From positions 1 to 10,195 of the forward strand of contig JBKPDL010000200.1 of the NCBI GenBank assembly GCA_046727855.1: a stretch of DNA of 10,195 nt. The letters are read 5' to 3'. Source of the DNA: DASPWV01 sp046727855 (lineage in GTDB: Bacteria > Acidobacteriota > Vicinamibacteria > Vicinamibacterales > UBA2999). The notes under the pieces were generated by a model. That model had not been told where the DNA came from, ran no database searches, and was given only the letters and a program-made list of their open reading frames with translations. The position numbers and the translations under genes were made by a program. Positions 1-6,069 of the stretch are shown one piece after another. The first letter of the stretch is position 1; each line of letters begins with the position of its first letter.

Positions 1-191
1 GACCCCGAGGAGATGGGGAAGTACAAGATGTGATCGTGTCAGTTCAAAGTTCAAAGTTCAAAGTTCAAAGTTCAAAGTTGAGAACGCTCACGGCTTCGTC
101 ACTTTCAACTTTGCACTTGCACTTTGAACATTGAACTTTGAACTTTGAACTGACACGATCACATCTTGTACTTCCCCATCTCCTCGGGGTC
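1..191. repeat. Long inverted repeat (fold-back) at the contig end
   Basis: Bases 1-61 are the exact reverse complement of 131-191. Pairing resumes for nine more bases (63-71 with 121-129) after one mismatch, then fades. The right arm contains the last codons and stop of the minus-strand nuclease gene. The left arm therefore reads D-P-E-E-M-G-K-Y-K-M-stop on the plus strand, a mirror copy of that gene's C-terminus. The inner part of both arms is a 7-bp tandem repeat. Because the arm includes real coding sequence and stops at the contig edge, I infer an assembly or library fold-back chimera rather than a true inverted duplication, though the sequence alone cannot exclude the latter. Confidence 0.9.
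41..151. repeat. Heptamer tandem repeat AGTTCAA in opposite orientations
   Basis: Bases 41-75 are five perfect tandem copies of AGTTCAA, followed by AGTT. The opposite orientation, TTGAACT, occurs three times at 131-151, with a diverged copy at 124-130 and looser TTTCAAC/TTTGCAC relatives at 101-123. The stretch is AT-rich compared with the flanking genes and has no coding signal. It lies just after the stop codon of the bifunctional nuclease gene, so the right-hand copies could act as a transcription-terminating or spacer repeat. The left-hand copies may be an artefact of the fold-back at this contig end. Confidence 0.85.
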
Positions 192-644
192 GAGCGACTC
201 GAGCCACTGCTGCAGCCGATCCGAGTCCTGCTTCTCGTTGGTGAAGTCCACGCTCTTCGCGTTGTCGATCACTTTCTCGTCGACGAGAATCGGCGCGCGC
301 GTGCGCAGCGCGAGCGCAATCGCATCGCTTGGCCGCGCGTCGATCGCGACGGGACCGGCCGCGGTCTGCAAGTGGATCAGCGCGTAGAAGGTGTTCTCCT
401 TGAGATCGCACACGACGATCCGGACGACCGCCGCCTGCAGATCCTGGATCACGTTGCGCAGCAGATCGTGCGTCATCGGACGCGGCGTCTGAATGTTCTC
501 GATCTGCAGCGCGATCGCATTGGCCTCGAAGATGCCGACCCAGATCGGCAGCACCTTCTGACCGTCCTGATCGCGCAGGATGATGATGGGCATGTTGGTG
601 ATGGGATCGACCATCAACCCTTTGATCGTCATCTCGATCAGCAT
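159..644 (-). CDS. Bifunctional nuclease family protein (BFN / DUF151 domain)
   Basis: This gene encodes 161 residues of the BFN/DUF151 family (TM0160-like in Thermotoga). The plant founder of the family is reported to have RNase and DNase activity; the bacterial role is largely unassigned. The N-terminal part has the family pattern of a short strand, then I-I-L-R-D-x-D-G, then L-P-I-W-V-G-x-x-E-A near residues 21-42. The central part contains A-x-D-A-R-P-S-D-A-I-A-L-A-L-R near residues 99-113, the most recognisable BFN signature. Length is normal for a stand-alone BFN protein. Its ATG lies inside the end of miaB (ATGCTGA, 7-nt overlap), so translation is probably coupled to miaB. No signal peptide or membrane segment is seen, so it is probably cytosolic. 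Family assignment is firm; substrate and physiological role are unknown. Confidence 0.9.
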   Translation of the reverse strand: MLIEMTIKGLMVDPITNMPIIILRDQDGQKVLPIWVGIFEANAIALQIENIQTPRPMTHDLLRNVIQDLQAAVVRIVVCDLKENTFYALIHLQTAAGPVAIDARPSDAIALALRTRAPILVDEKVIDNAKSVDFTNEKQDSDRLQQWLESLDPEEMGKYKM

Positions 645-2026
645 TGGCTGCCTACCTGACTGTGAACGTCGCGCCCGCCGGCGTCAAGCTCGTCCGGGTC
701 CGTGCCGCGCATCACGCCCCACAAGCTGTGCGCGCCCGGGCGCCGCACTGTGACCTTCACGAACTGCCCGACGAGCGCTGGATCGCCGGCGAAGTTCACC
801 ACTGAATTGCCGCTCGTCCGCCCCGAGAGCTCCCATGCGCGCCGGCGGCTGACGGCGTCGACGAGCACTTCCACCGTATTCCCCACCGCGGCCTCGTGCC
901 GCTCGATCTGAATTCGTCGCTGCAGCGCCTGGAGCGCCACAATCCGCCGCGTCTTCACTTCGTCCGGCACATCGTCGGCGAGGCGCTTGGCGGCGAGCGT
1001 ATTCGGGCGCTCCGAGTACTTGAACGAAAACATGTACGAGAACCGCACGGTTTCAGTCAGCGTCAGCGTTTCCTCGAAGTCCGCCTCCGTTTCGCCGGGA
1101 AAGCCAATGATCATATCGGTCGATATCGGCATGTTCGGGATAGCCTCTCGGATCCGCTGGACGAGCTCGAGATATTGCTCGCGCGTGTGGCGGCGCCGCA
1201 TCGCCTGGAGCACGCGCGTGGAGCCGGATTGCACCGGCAGGTGCATGTGCTTGCACAGGGCCGGCAGGTCGCGCACCGCCGCAATCAGACGCTCCGACGC
1301 GTGCCGCGGGTGCGGGCTCGCGAACCGGATGCGGCGCACTCCCGGCACGTTGTTGACCGCTTCGAGCAGCCCCGCAAAGTCGCATCCGGGGTCGTCAGGC
1401 GCGCAATAGTGATTCACGATCTGACCGAGGAGATGAATCTCCTGCCGGCCGCTCGCCACCGCCTCACGCACCTCGGCCAGGATCTCCGCCTTGGCCCGCA
1501 TGCGCTCATGGCCCCGGGTATACGGGACCACACAGTAACTGCAATAGTCGTTGCAGCCTTCGATAATGGTGACGTACGCCTTGACCGGATCGGCGCGGCG
1601 TGTCAAACCGAGCGCGAACGACGGCTCCTCGTACGGCGTGGAGATGTCGATGATCGGCGCCGCCACGTCCCGCGCACGGGCCTGTTCCACCAGCATCGGC
1701 AGCATCTTGACGCGCTGCGTGCCGACGACGACGTCAATCAGGTCTGACTTTTCGAGGAGCCGATTTCCCTCCTGCTGCGCGACGCAGCCGGCGACCACGA
1801 CCATGGGCGCGTGCCCGGTGGCCCGATTCAACCCTTTCAGATCACCCAGGCGCGTATAGAGCTTGTCTTCCGCTTTCTCGCGGACGCTGCAGGTGTTGAT
1901 GACGACGAGGTCGGCGTCGATGTCCGCCTCGGCGCGCTCGTAGCCAGACGACTCGAGCAGCCCGGCGATTCTTTCGGAATCGTGGACGTTCATCTGGCAT
2001 CCGTAGGTTTCGATGAAGTACTTCAT
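638..2026 (-). CDS. miaB: tRNA-2-methylthio-N6-dimethylallyladenosine synthase MiaB
   Basis: MiaB is a radical-SAM methylthiotransferase that converts i6A37 to ms2i6A37 in tRNAs reading UNN codons, which stabilises codon-anticodon pairing. The 462-residue protein has the full family layout. The N-terminal UPF0004 domain (about 1-110) has the three cluster cysteines C10 (E-T-Y-G-C-Q-M-N), C46 (I-N-T-C-S-V-R) and C81 (A-G-C-V-A-Q). The radical SAM domain has C-x3-C-x2-C at 158/162/165, in E-G-C-N-D-Y-C-S-Y-C. A C-terminal TRAM domain (about 375-440) should bind tRNA. The motif usually written L-G-Q-N-V-N-x-Y reads L-G-Q-I-V-N-H-Y here. MtaB or RimO are less likely, since N-terminal E-T-Y-G-C-Q-M-N and N-T-C-S-V-R-E-K-A are MiaB-type. 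The ATG at 2026 begins immediately before M-K-Y-F-I-E-T-Y-G-C; the ribosome binding site is weak. It lies downstream of recN and overlaps the nuclease gene. Confidence 0.96.
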   Translation of the reverse strand: MKYFIETYGCQMNVHDSERIAGLLESSGYERAEADIDADLVVINTCSVREKAEDKLYTRLGDLKGLNRATGHAPMVVVAGCVAQQEGNRLLEKSDLIDVVVGTQRVKMLPMLVEQARARDVAAPIIDISTPYEEPSFALGLTRRADPVKAYVTIIEGCNDYCSYCVVPYTRGHERMRAKAEILAEVREAVASGRQEIHLLGQIVNHYCAPDDPGCDFAGLLEAVNNVPGVRRIRFASPHPRHASERLIAAVRDLPALCKHMHLPVQSGSTRVLQAMRRRHTREQYLELVQRIREAIPNMPISTDMIIGFPGETEADFEETLTLTETVRFSYMFSFKYSERPNTLAAKRLADDVPDEVKTRRIVALQALQRRIQIERHEAAVGNTVEVLVDAVSRRRAWELSGRTSGNSVVNFAGDPALVGQFVKVTVRRPGAHSLWGVMRGTDPDELDAGGRDVHSQVGSQC

Positions 2027-2150
2027 GCGCCTGTATAGTTATGCAACGACTGCATGCTGGGGCGGTGAAAGTGGCCGGACGGTGGGGCTGGTCGGATATT
2101 CGCGGATTGAACCTCGAAACCCCGTCTTCTGCCCGCCTCTACCTGACCCG
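2027..2150. other. recN-miaB spacer
   Basis: This 124-nt gap lies between the recN stop and the miaB start, both on the minus strand. It has no open reading frame with a family match and no terminator-like GC hairpin followed by a T-tract. A small inverted repeat, ATGCA-N5-TGCAT, occupies 2041-2055. Reading toward miaB, TATACA sits five bases before the ATG, but no good -35 lies 16-18 bases further up, so I do not call a promoter. miaB could be read through from recN or have its own start here. Confidence 0.4.
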
Positions 2151-3839
2151 CTACCTTCGCTTTCGCCTTTCGCCTTTCGTCTCTTCCGCGCGAGCCCGAG
2201 CGAGTCGAAGGACCTGCTCGCCCGCTGTCAACAATTCTCTCGCACTTGCCCGCGCCTGAACACCTGCATCCGTCCCGCCAATCATCCGGGCTAACTCCTC
2301 CACGCGTGCCTCCTCGTCCAGACGCCGTACCGAGGTCACCGTGCGCGCCCCTCGGACGGTCTTCTCGATATGGAAGTGGGTCGTGCCGGCGGCCGCGATT
2401 TGTGGCAGGTGGGTAATGCACAGCACCTGGAATCGATCACCGAGCCGTCGCAGCTTCTGCCCCACGACGGTGGCGACACGGCCGCCGATGCCGGCATCCA
2501 CTTCGTCAAAGATCAACGTCTTGCCCGGCTGGTCGCGTGTGGCGAGTGTCTTGAGTGCCAGCATGACACGCGACAGCTCGCCGCCCGACACGATGCGCGC
2601 GAGCGGCCGCAGCTCCTCGCCGGGGTTGGGCGACAGGTAAAACTCGCCGGTGTCGATGCCGCGCTCCAACCATCGCGTTTCGTCCTCGCTTGTCATCAGC
2701 CGCGCTTCGAAGCGCGTGCGTTCCATCGCGAGGTCGGCCAGTTCGTGCTCGAGCGCGGCCGCGAATTTTTTCGCCGCGTCGCGTCGGCCCTCCGACAGCC
2801 GCCGCGCTTCGCGCAGAAACTCCTGTCCGGCATCCGCGAGCGCCGACTCAATCGCCGCCACACTGCCACCGCTGCCGGTAAGGGCGTTGTATTCAGCGTC
2901 GAGTGCATCGCGCCGGGCGATCGCGTCGCCGAGCGTCGGGCCGTGCTTTCGTTTCAGGCGCTCCAGCAGCGCCAGGCGCTCCTCCACTTCCTGCAGCCGC
3001 GCGCTCGAGGCATCGATAGCCTCCGCAGAGTCGCGGAGCGTAAAAGCGAGATCCTCGAGCTGCGCCTTGATGCTGTCCCGCTGATCGAGGTACTGCGCAA
3101 ACCTCGGATCGATGGACGCCAGCTCCCCCACCCGTTTCCACACGCGGGCGAGCGCGCTCAACGCGGAGGATTCCGATTCGTAAAGCTCGCTGTAGCTCTC
3201 GCCACATAGCCGCTGAATCGTGTCGGCGCTTCGGAGAATCTGACGGGTGGCGGCAAGCTCCTCGTCTTCATCAGGCTTGAGCGCCGCCTTCTTTAACTCG
3301 GAGAGCTGGAATTCGACCAGCTCGAGCCGCGCCGCCCGCTCGCGCCCGTCCATACGCAGCCTATCGAGCTGCTCGCGCAGCGATCGCACTTTTGCAAACG
3401 CCACCGCCACGCGGGCCTGCGTGGCCTCGAGTCCGGCCCACCTATCGAGCACCGGCAGGTGCTGTTCCGGATCCAGGAGCTGTTGATGTTCGTGCTGCCC
3501 GTGCAGTTCGACGAGCCGATTCGAAAGTTCCTTGAGCGCCGCGGCCGTCGCCAGCGCCCCCGAGATGAACGCGCGGCTCCGGCCCTGGGCTGTGATCTCG
3601 CGGCGGACGCTAAGTTCGGTATCGTCGGGCGCTTCGAAAATGGCTTCTACGGTCGCAAGCTCTTCGCCGGTCCGCACGAGGTCGCTCGAGGCACGGCCTC
3701 CGAGCAGCAAGCCGACGGCTTCCACGAGGATGGATTTTCCGGCTCCCGTCTCCCCCGTCAGGATGTTAAACGCTTGTTCAAACTCGACCGAAACCGACTC
3801 GATGACCGCCAGATTTCGGATGGCGAGATAACGAAGCAC
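2151..3839 (-). CDS. recN: DNA repair protein RecN (SMC-like ATPase)
   Basis: RecN is an SMC-family ATPase that gathers broken DNA ends for RecA-dependent double-strand-break repair. From a GTG start at 3839 the product is 562 residues, close to the usual 550-560. It begins M-L-R-Y-L-A-I-R-N-L-A-V-I, the typical RecN start. Walker A, G-E-T-G-A-G-K-S, is at 29-36. The ABC signature S-G-G-E is at 418-421, Walker B L-I-F-D-E at 442-446 and the switch histidine in I-T-H-L-P-Q at 477. The middle (about 150-350) is charged and heptad-like, as expected for the coiled-coil arms. The frame stays open to 3926, but those 29 extra residues would be a translation of the GATTGNN repeat, so I reject the longer start. 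No clear Shine-Dalgarno precedes the GTG. In E. coli and B. subtilis recN is DNA-damage induced; I see no recognisable LexA site here. The C-terminal end K-G-E-R-R-K-R-R is basic. Confidence 0.95.
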   Translation of the reverse strand: MLRYLAIRNLAVIESVSVEFEQAFNILTGETGAGKSILVEAVGLLLGGRASSDLVRTGEELATVEAIFEAPDDTELSVRREITAQGRSRAFISGALATAAALKELSNRLVELHGQHEHQQLLDPEQHLPVLDRWAGLEATQARVAVAFAKVRSLREQLDRLRMDGRERAARLELVEFQLSELKKAALKPDEDEELAATRQILRSADTIQRLCGESYSELYESESSALSALARVWKRVGELASIDPRFAQYLDQRDSIKAQLEDLAFTLRDSAEAIDASSARLQEVEERLALLERLKRKHGPTLGDAIARRDALDAEYNALTGSGGSVAAIESALADAGQEFLREARRLSEGRRDAAKKFAAALEHELADLAMERTRFEARLMTSEDETRWLERGIDTGEFYLSPNPGEELRPLARIVSGGELSRVMLALKTLATRDQPGKTLIFDEVDAGIGGRVATVVGQKLRRLGDRFQVLCITHLPQIAAAGTTHFHIEKTVRGARTVTSVRRLDEEARVEELARMIGGTDAGVQARASARELLTAGEQVLRLARARAEETKGERRKRR

Positions 3840-3845
3840 GGCGTT

Positions 3846-3883
3846 GATTGTAGATTGCCGATTGTTGATTGAAGATTGGATTG
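3846..3883. repeat. GATTGNN heptamer tandem repeat upstream of recN
   Basis: Four consecutive 7-bp units GATTGTA, GATTGCC, GATTGTT and GATTGAA are followed by two copies of GATTG. The stretch lies just upstream of the recN start in the divergent recN-tolQ interval. A 15-bp segment of it (3864-3878) is the inverted counterpart of 3924-3938 with one mismatch. The region is AT-rich and has no coding signal on either strand. Confidence 0.85.
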
Positions 3884-3938
3884 AGGGATTTGGTTGGCCG
3901 ATAGTAATGAGGGAATCAATCTGCAATCTTCAACCAAC
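3864..3938. repeat. Imperfect 15-bp inverted repeat in the divergent recN-tolQ interval
   Basis: GTTGATTGAAGATTG at 3864-3878 pairs with CAATCTTCAACCAAC at 3924-3938, with 14 of 15 positions complementary and 45 nt between the arms. The left arm is part of the GATTGNN repeat. No T-tract follows in either direction, so it does not look like an intrinsic terminator, and a terminator would be out of place between divergent genes. Confidence 0.75.
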
Positions 3939-3976
3939 ACTTCCAAATCTCCGCGAAGTCCCACGCAGTCAGCTGT

Positions 3977-4006
3977 TTGACAGAATTTCACACGATGTGC
4001 TACCGT
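3977..4006 (+). promoter_or_regulatory. Predicted sigma-70-type promoter of the tol-pal operon
   Basis: A perfect -35 hexamer TTGACA (3977-3982) is followed after 18 nt by TACCGT (4001-4006), which keeps the three most important -10 positions (T1, A2, T6). A TG at 3998-3999, one base before the -10, makes it an extended -10. Predicted transcription start is near 4013, about 54 nt before the chosen tolQ start. The -35 sits inside a small inverted repeat, CTGT-TTG-ACAG (3973-3983), which could be an operator, though this is weak. The match is to the E. coli consensus and the host's sigma preference is not known. Confidence 0.6.
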
Positions 4007-4056
4007 TTCACGAATCCGCGCTCACCCAGCAGCGCATTCCCCGATCGATTCGACCC

Positions 4057-4062
4057 GGAGGA
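4057..4062 (+). promoter_or_regulatory. Ribosome binding site that decides the tolQ start
   Basis: GGAGGA at 4057-4062 is the strongest Shine-Dalgarno match upstream of the conserved part of TolQ. Counting from the end of GGAGG there are 5 nt to the TTG at 4067. The upstream candidates in the same frame (TTG 3977, ATG 3995) have no such site and lie within the predicted promoter. Confidence 0.65.
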
Positions 4063-4066
4063 TTTG

Positions 4067-4828
4067 TTGCCGACGCCTGGAGCGTTTGTCCTGGCGCTGC
4101 AACTTCAGGGGGGTGCTGCGTCCTCTCCCGAAGCTGCGGCAGATTTCAATTTCACCCAACTGATTCTTGGCGCGAGCCCCGTTGTCCAGGGCGTTCTGCT
4201 GTTCCTGATGCTGTTCTCCGTGGCGTCCTGGGCCATCGTGCTTTACAAGGCCTGGGTCTTCAGCCGCCTCGAAAGGCAGTCGGCTACGTTCCTGGATGTG
4301 TTCCGGCGCAGCAGCAAGTTCTCCGAGGTGCAGGCGGTCTGTAAGTCGCTTGCCGACAGCCCCTTGGTCGGCATCTTTCAGGCGGGCTATGCCGAGTTGA
4401 ACCTCCAGCTGCGCCAACCGACGGTCGCCGGCAGTCCTGGAAGCCCTGCTCCGCGTCCAACCTTGAAAAGCCTTTCGGCGGTGGATCGCGCTTTGCTGCG
4501 AGCCTCGTCGGTCGAGGTCATCAAATTGGAGAAACGCGTGCCCTTTCTCGCCACGACCGCGAGCATCACTCCGTTCATTGGCCTCCTCGGCACGGTGTGG
4601 GGCATCATGACCGCCTTCGAAGCCATCGGCCGCCAGGGATCGACCGACCTGGCCGTCGTGGCGCCGGGGATCGCCGAAGCGCTCATCACAACCGCCATCG
4701 GCCTGTTCGCGGCGATTCCGGCCGTGTACTTCTACAACCACTTCACCACCAAAGTGAAAACGTACGCGGCGGAGATGGACGACTTCGCGCTCGAGTTCCT
4801 CAACATCGCGGAAAGGAACTTCACGTAA
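4067..4828 (+). CDS. tolQ: TolQ, proton channel subunit of the Tol-Pal system (MotA/TolQ/ExbB family)
   Basis: TolQ is the inner-membrane channel subunit that, with TolR, uses the proton motive force to energise TolA. From the TTG start the product is 253 residues. It has a first membrane helix at about 39-60 (V-L-L-F-L-M-L-F-S-V-A-S-W) and a long cytoplasmic loop. Two conserved helices follow, at about 161-184 with L-L-G-T-V-W-G-I-M-T-A-F and at about 199-222 with G-I-A-E-A-L-I-T-T-A-I-G-L-F-A-A-I-P-A. The G-T-V-W-G and E-A-L-x-T-T-A-x-G motifs are family hallmarks. Members range over flagellar MotA, ExbB and TolQ; the downstream tolR-tolA-tolB-pal-cpoB order makes TolQ the right name. The open frame extends to 3977 (TTG) with an ATG at 3995, but the promoter and the GGAGGA site favour 4067. 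The stop is 3 nt before tolR. Confidence 0.93.
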   Translation: MPTPGAFVLALQLQGGAASSPEAAADFNFTQLILGASPVVQGVLLFLMLFSVASWAIVLYKAWVFSRLERQSATFLDVFRRSSKFSEVQAVCKSLADSPLVGIFQAGYAELNLQLRQPTVAGSPGSPAPRPTLKSLSAVDRALLRASSVEVIKLEKRVPFLATTASITPFIGLLGTVWGIMTAFEAIGRQGSTDLAVVAPGIAEALITTAIGLFAAIPAVYFYNHFTTKVKTYAAEMDDFALEFLNIAERNFT

Positions 4829-4831
4829 GCC

Positions 4832-5293
4832 ATGCCGAAAGTGATGCCGCAGCCCTCGGCGGGAGAAGGACGCGGTCGGCGAGGGCGCCGCGTCTCGAGC
4901 ACCCTCGCCGAGATCAACGTCATTCCCCTCGTCGATGTGATGCTGGTGCTGCTCATCATCTTCATGGTGGCCGCGCCGATGCTGCAGCGCGGAGTCGAGG
5001 TGAATCTGCCGACGGCGCGCAACACGCAGAAGCTCACGCAGGAGCTGATTTACATCACGGTTCCGCTTTCGTACCGTCAGGATCGTAAGGTCTTTCTGGA
5101 CGACGAGGCGGTGTCGATTGATTTTCTCGCGGAGCGGACGCGGCAAGCGATGCTTGGAAAGAGCCAGCGCTCCGTCTATCTGCGCAGCGATGGCGAGGTG
5201 CAGATGCAGGAGCTGCTGCAGGTGTTCGATCGTTTGAAGGAAGGCGGCATCGAGCGCGTGGGCATCGTCGCACAACAGCGAGGACGACAGTAA
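4832..5293 (+). CDS. tolR: TolR, stator subunit of the Tol-Pal system (ExbD/TolR family)
   Basis: This 153-residue protein pairs with TolQ. A basic cytoplasmic N-terminus (R-G-R-R-G-R-R, about 14-20) leads into a single membrane helix at about 30-48, I-N-V-I-P-L-V-D-V-M-L-V-L-L-I-I-F. D35 in this helix corresponds to the proton-carrying aspartate of ExbD and TolR. The rest is the periplasmic domain, ending in V-F-D-R-L-K-E-G-G-I-E-R-V-G-I-V, typical of the family. The basic N-terminus and P-L-V-D-V-M-L-V-L-L keep the helix orientation Nin. The gene starts 3 nt after tolQ, and its TAA shares an A with the next ATG (TAATG), suggesting translational coupling. ExbD is the alternative name, but the operon context favours TolR. 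Confidence 0.94.
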   Translation: MPKVMPQPSAGEGRGRRGRRVSSTLAEINVIPLVDVMLVLLIIFMVAAPMLQRGVEVNLPTARNTQKLTQELIYITVPLSYRQDRKVFLDDEAVSIDFLAERTRQAMLGKSQRSVYLRSDGEVQMQELLQVFDRLKEGGIERVGIVAQQRGRQ

Positions 5294-6069
5294 TGGACGC
5301 CGTCTCTCAGGTTCTGGCGGGTCGTGCGCGCGAGCTGGGCGGCATGGACCGAATGCTGGCAGCATCCGTGGCGGGCCACCTTGCGCTCGTCGCCGCCATT
5401 GCGCTGTTGCCGGCGTCATGGCTCGGCGGCCGCTTGCAGAAAGAACCTGAGAACGTCATGACGATTAGTCTGGGTGGCCCGGAAGGACCGCGCACGGGCA
5501 TGACGACTGCAGATGCGCGGCCGATTCAAACCACGGCAGTGGAAGCCAGAAAGACGATCGAGCCGGTCCGTCCGCCTGCCGCACGGGAGCCCGAGATGAT
5601 CGAGCCGAAGAAGCTGGCGCCGAAAAAACCGGAAGCGAAGGTCGAGACTGCGGCAAAGGATGCGAAGAGCCGCACGCCAACCCGCGGCGCGGAAGTGAGA
5701 CCAGGAACGGCGGTGGCTGAAACAGGGGCGCGCGGTCAGGGCTTCGGACTTTCCGCGGGCGGCTTTGGATCCGGCAGCTATCTCGACATCGCGAACTTTT
5801 GCTGCCCTGAATATCTCTCGACCATGCTCGAGCTCATCAGGCGGAACTGGGATTCGCACCAGCAGGCGGCTGGCCTCACGGTTGTCAAATACACGATTCA
5901 GCGTGATGGCCAGCTGACGGACGTCATCGTTGAGCGTTCAAGCGGATATGCGGCGCTCGACTTCATGGCGCAACGCGCTCTTCTCAACACCCGGCAAATC
6001 CCGCCGCTTCCCACGGCGTTTTCCGAACCGTCGCTGACGGTTCATCTCGTCTTCGAATACCAGAGATGA
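5293..6069 (+). CDS. TolA/TonB-like energy transducer with C-terminal TonB domain
   Basis: This 258-residue protein is in the position of tolA and should carry force from TolQR to the outer-membrane side. A short cytoplasmic part precedes one membrane helix at about 22-40 (L-A-A-S-V-A-G-H-L-A-L-V-A-A-I). A Pro/Lys/Glu-rich periplasmic linker follows (about 85-145, with E-P-K-K-L-A-P-K-K-P). The globular C-terminal domain spans about 170-258: V-K-Y-T-I-Q-R-D-G-Q-L-T-D-V, S-S-G-Y-A-A-L-D and R-Q-I-P-P-L-P match the TonB/TolA C-terminal fold. The linker is much shorter than in E. coli TolA (421 residues) and of TonB-like composition, hence the cautious name. Two adjacent cysteines, C170-C171 (N-F-C-C-P-E-Y-L), lie at the domain entrance. 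AGGA lies 8 nt before the ATG. Its TGA overlaps the tolB start (ATGA). Confidence 0.88.
   Translation: MDAVSQVLAGRARELGGMDRMLAASVAGHLALVAAIALLPASWLGGRLQKEPENVMTISLGGPEGPRTGMTTADARPIQTTAVEARKTIEPVRPPAAREPEMIEPKKLAPKKPEAKVETAAKDAKSRTPTRGAEVRPGTAVAETGARGQGFGLSAGGFGSGSYLDIANFCCPEYLSTMLELIRRNWDSHQQAAGLTVVKYTIQRDGQLTDVIVERSSGYAALDFMAQRALLNTRQIPPLPTAFSEPSLTVHLVFEYQR

Noticed and set aside
1..33. C-terminal end of a second bifunctional nuclease gene on the plus strand
   Set aside because: It is the exact mirror of the 3' end of the gene at 159-644, located at a contig edge, and is better explained by a fold-back artefact.
41..151. CRISPR or iteron-type replication origin
   Set aside because: The repeat period is 7 bp with no spacers, no replication initiator gene is present, and the surrounding genes are chromosomal.
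896..1747. 283-residue plus-strand frame inside miaB
   Set aside because: It is antisense to a fully supported MiaB with all cluster cysteines, and its Arg/His-rich translation looks like a GC-frame shadow.
2041..2055. Terminator between recN and miaB
   Set aside because: The ATGCA/TGCAT stem is only 5 bp, AT-containing and has no T-tract.
2370..3209. 279-residue plus-strand frame inside recN
   Set aside because: It is antisense to RecN with intact Walker A, signature and Walker B motifs; it has no motif of its own.
3840..3926. 29-residue N-terminal extension of RecN
   Set aside because: It translates the GATTGNN tandem repeat, precedes the conserved RecN start, and has no ribosome binding site; the GTG at 3839 gives the usual family length.
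3973..3983. LexA/SOS box next to recN (CTGT...ACAG)
   Set aside because: Spacing between the half sites is 3 nt, not the 8 nt of the E. coli-type box, and it coincides with the -35 hexamer of the opposite gene.
4022..5419. 465-residue open frame antisense to tolQ-tolR
   Set aside because: It is a shadow of high-GC coding sequence on the other strand: Arg/His-rich composition, no recognisable motif, and the sense frames are clear TolQ and TolR.
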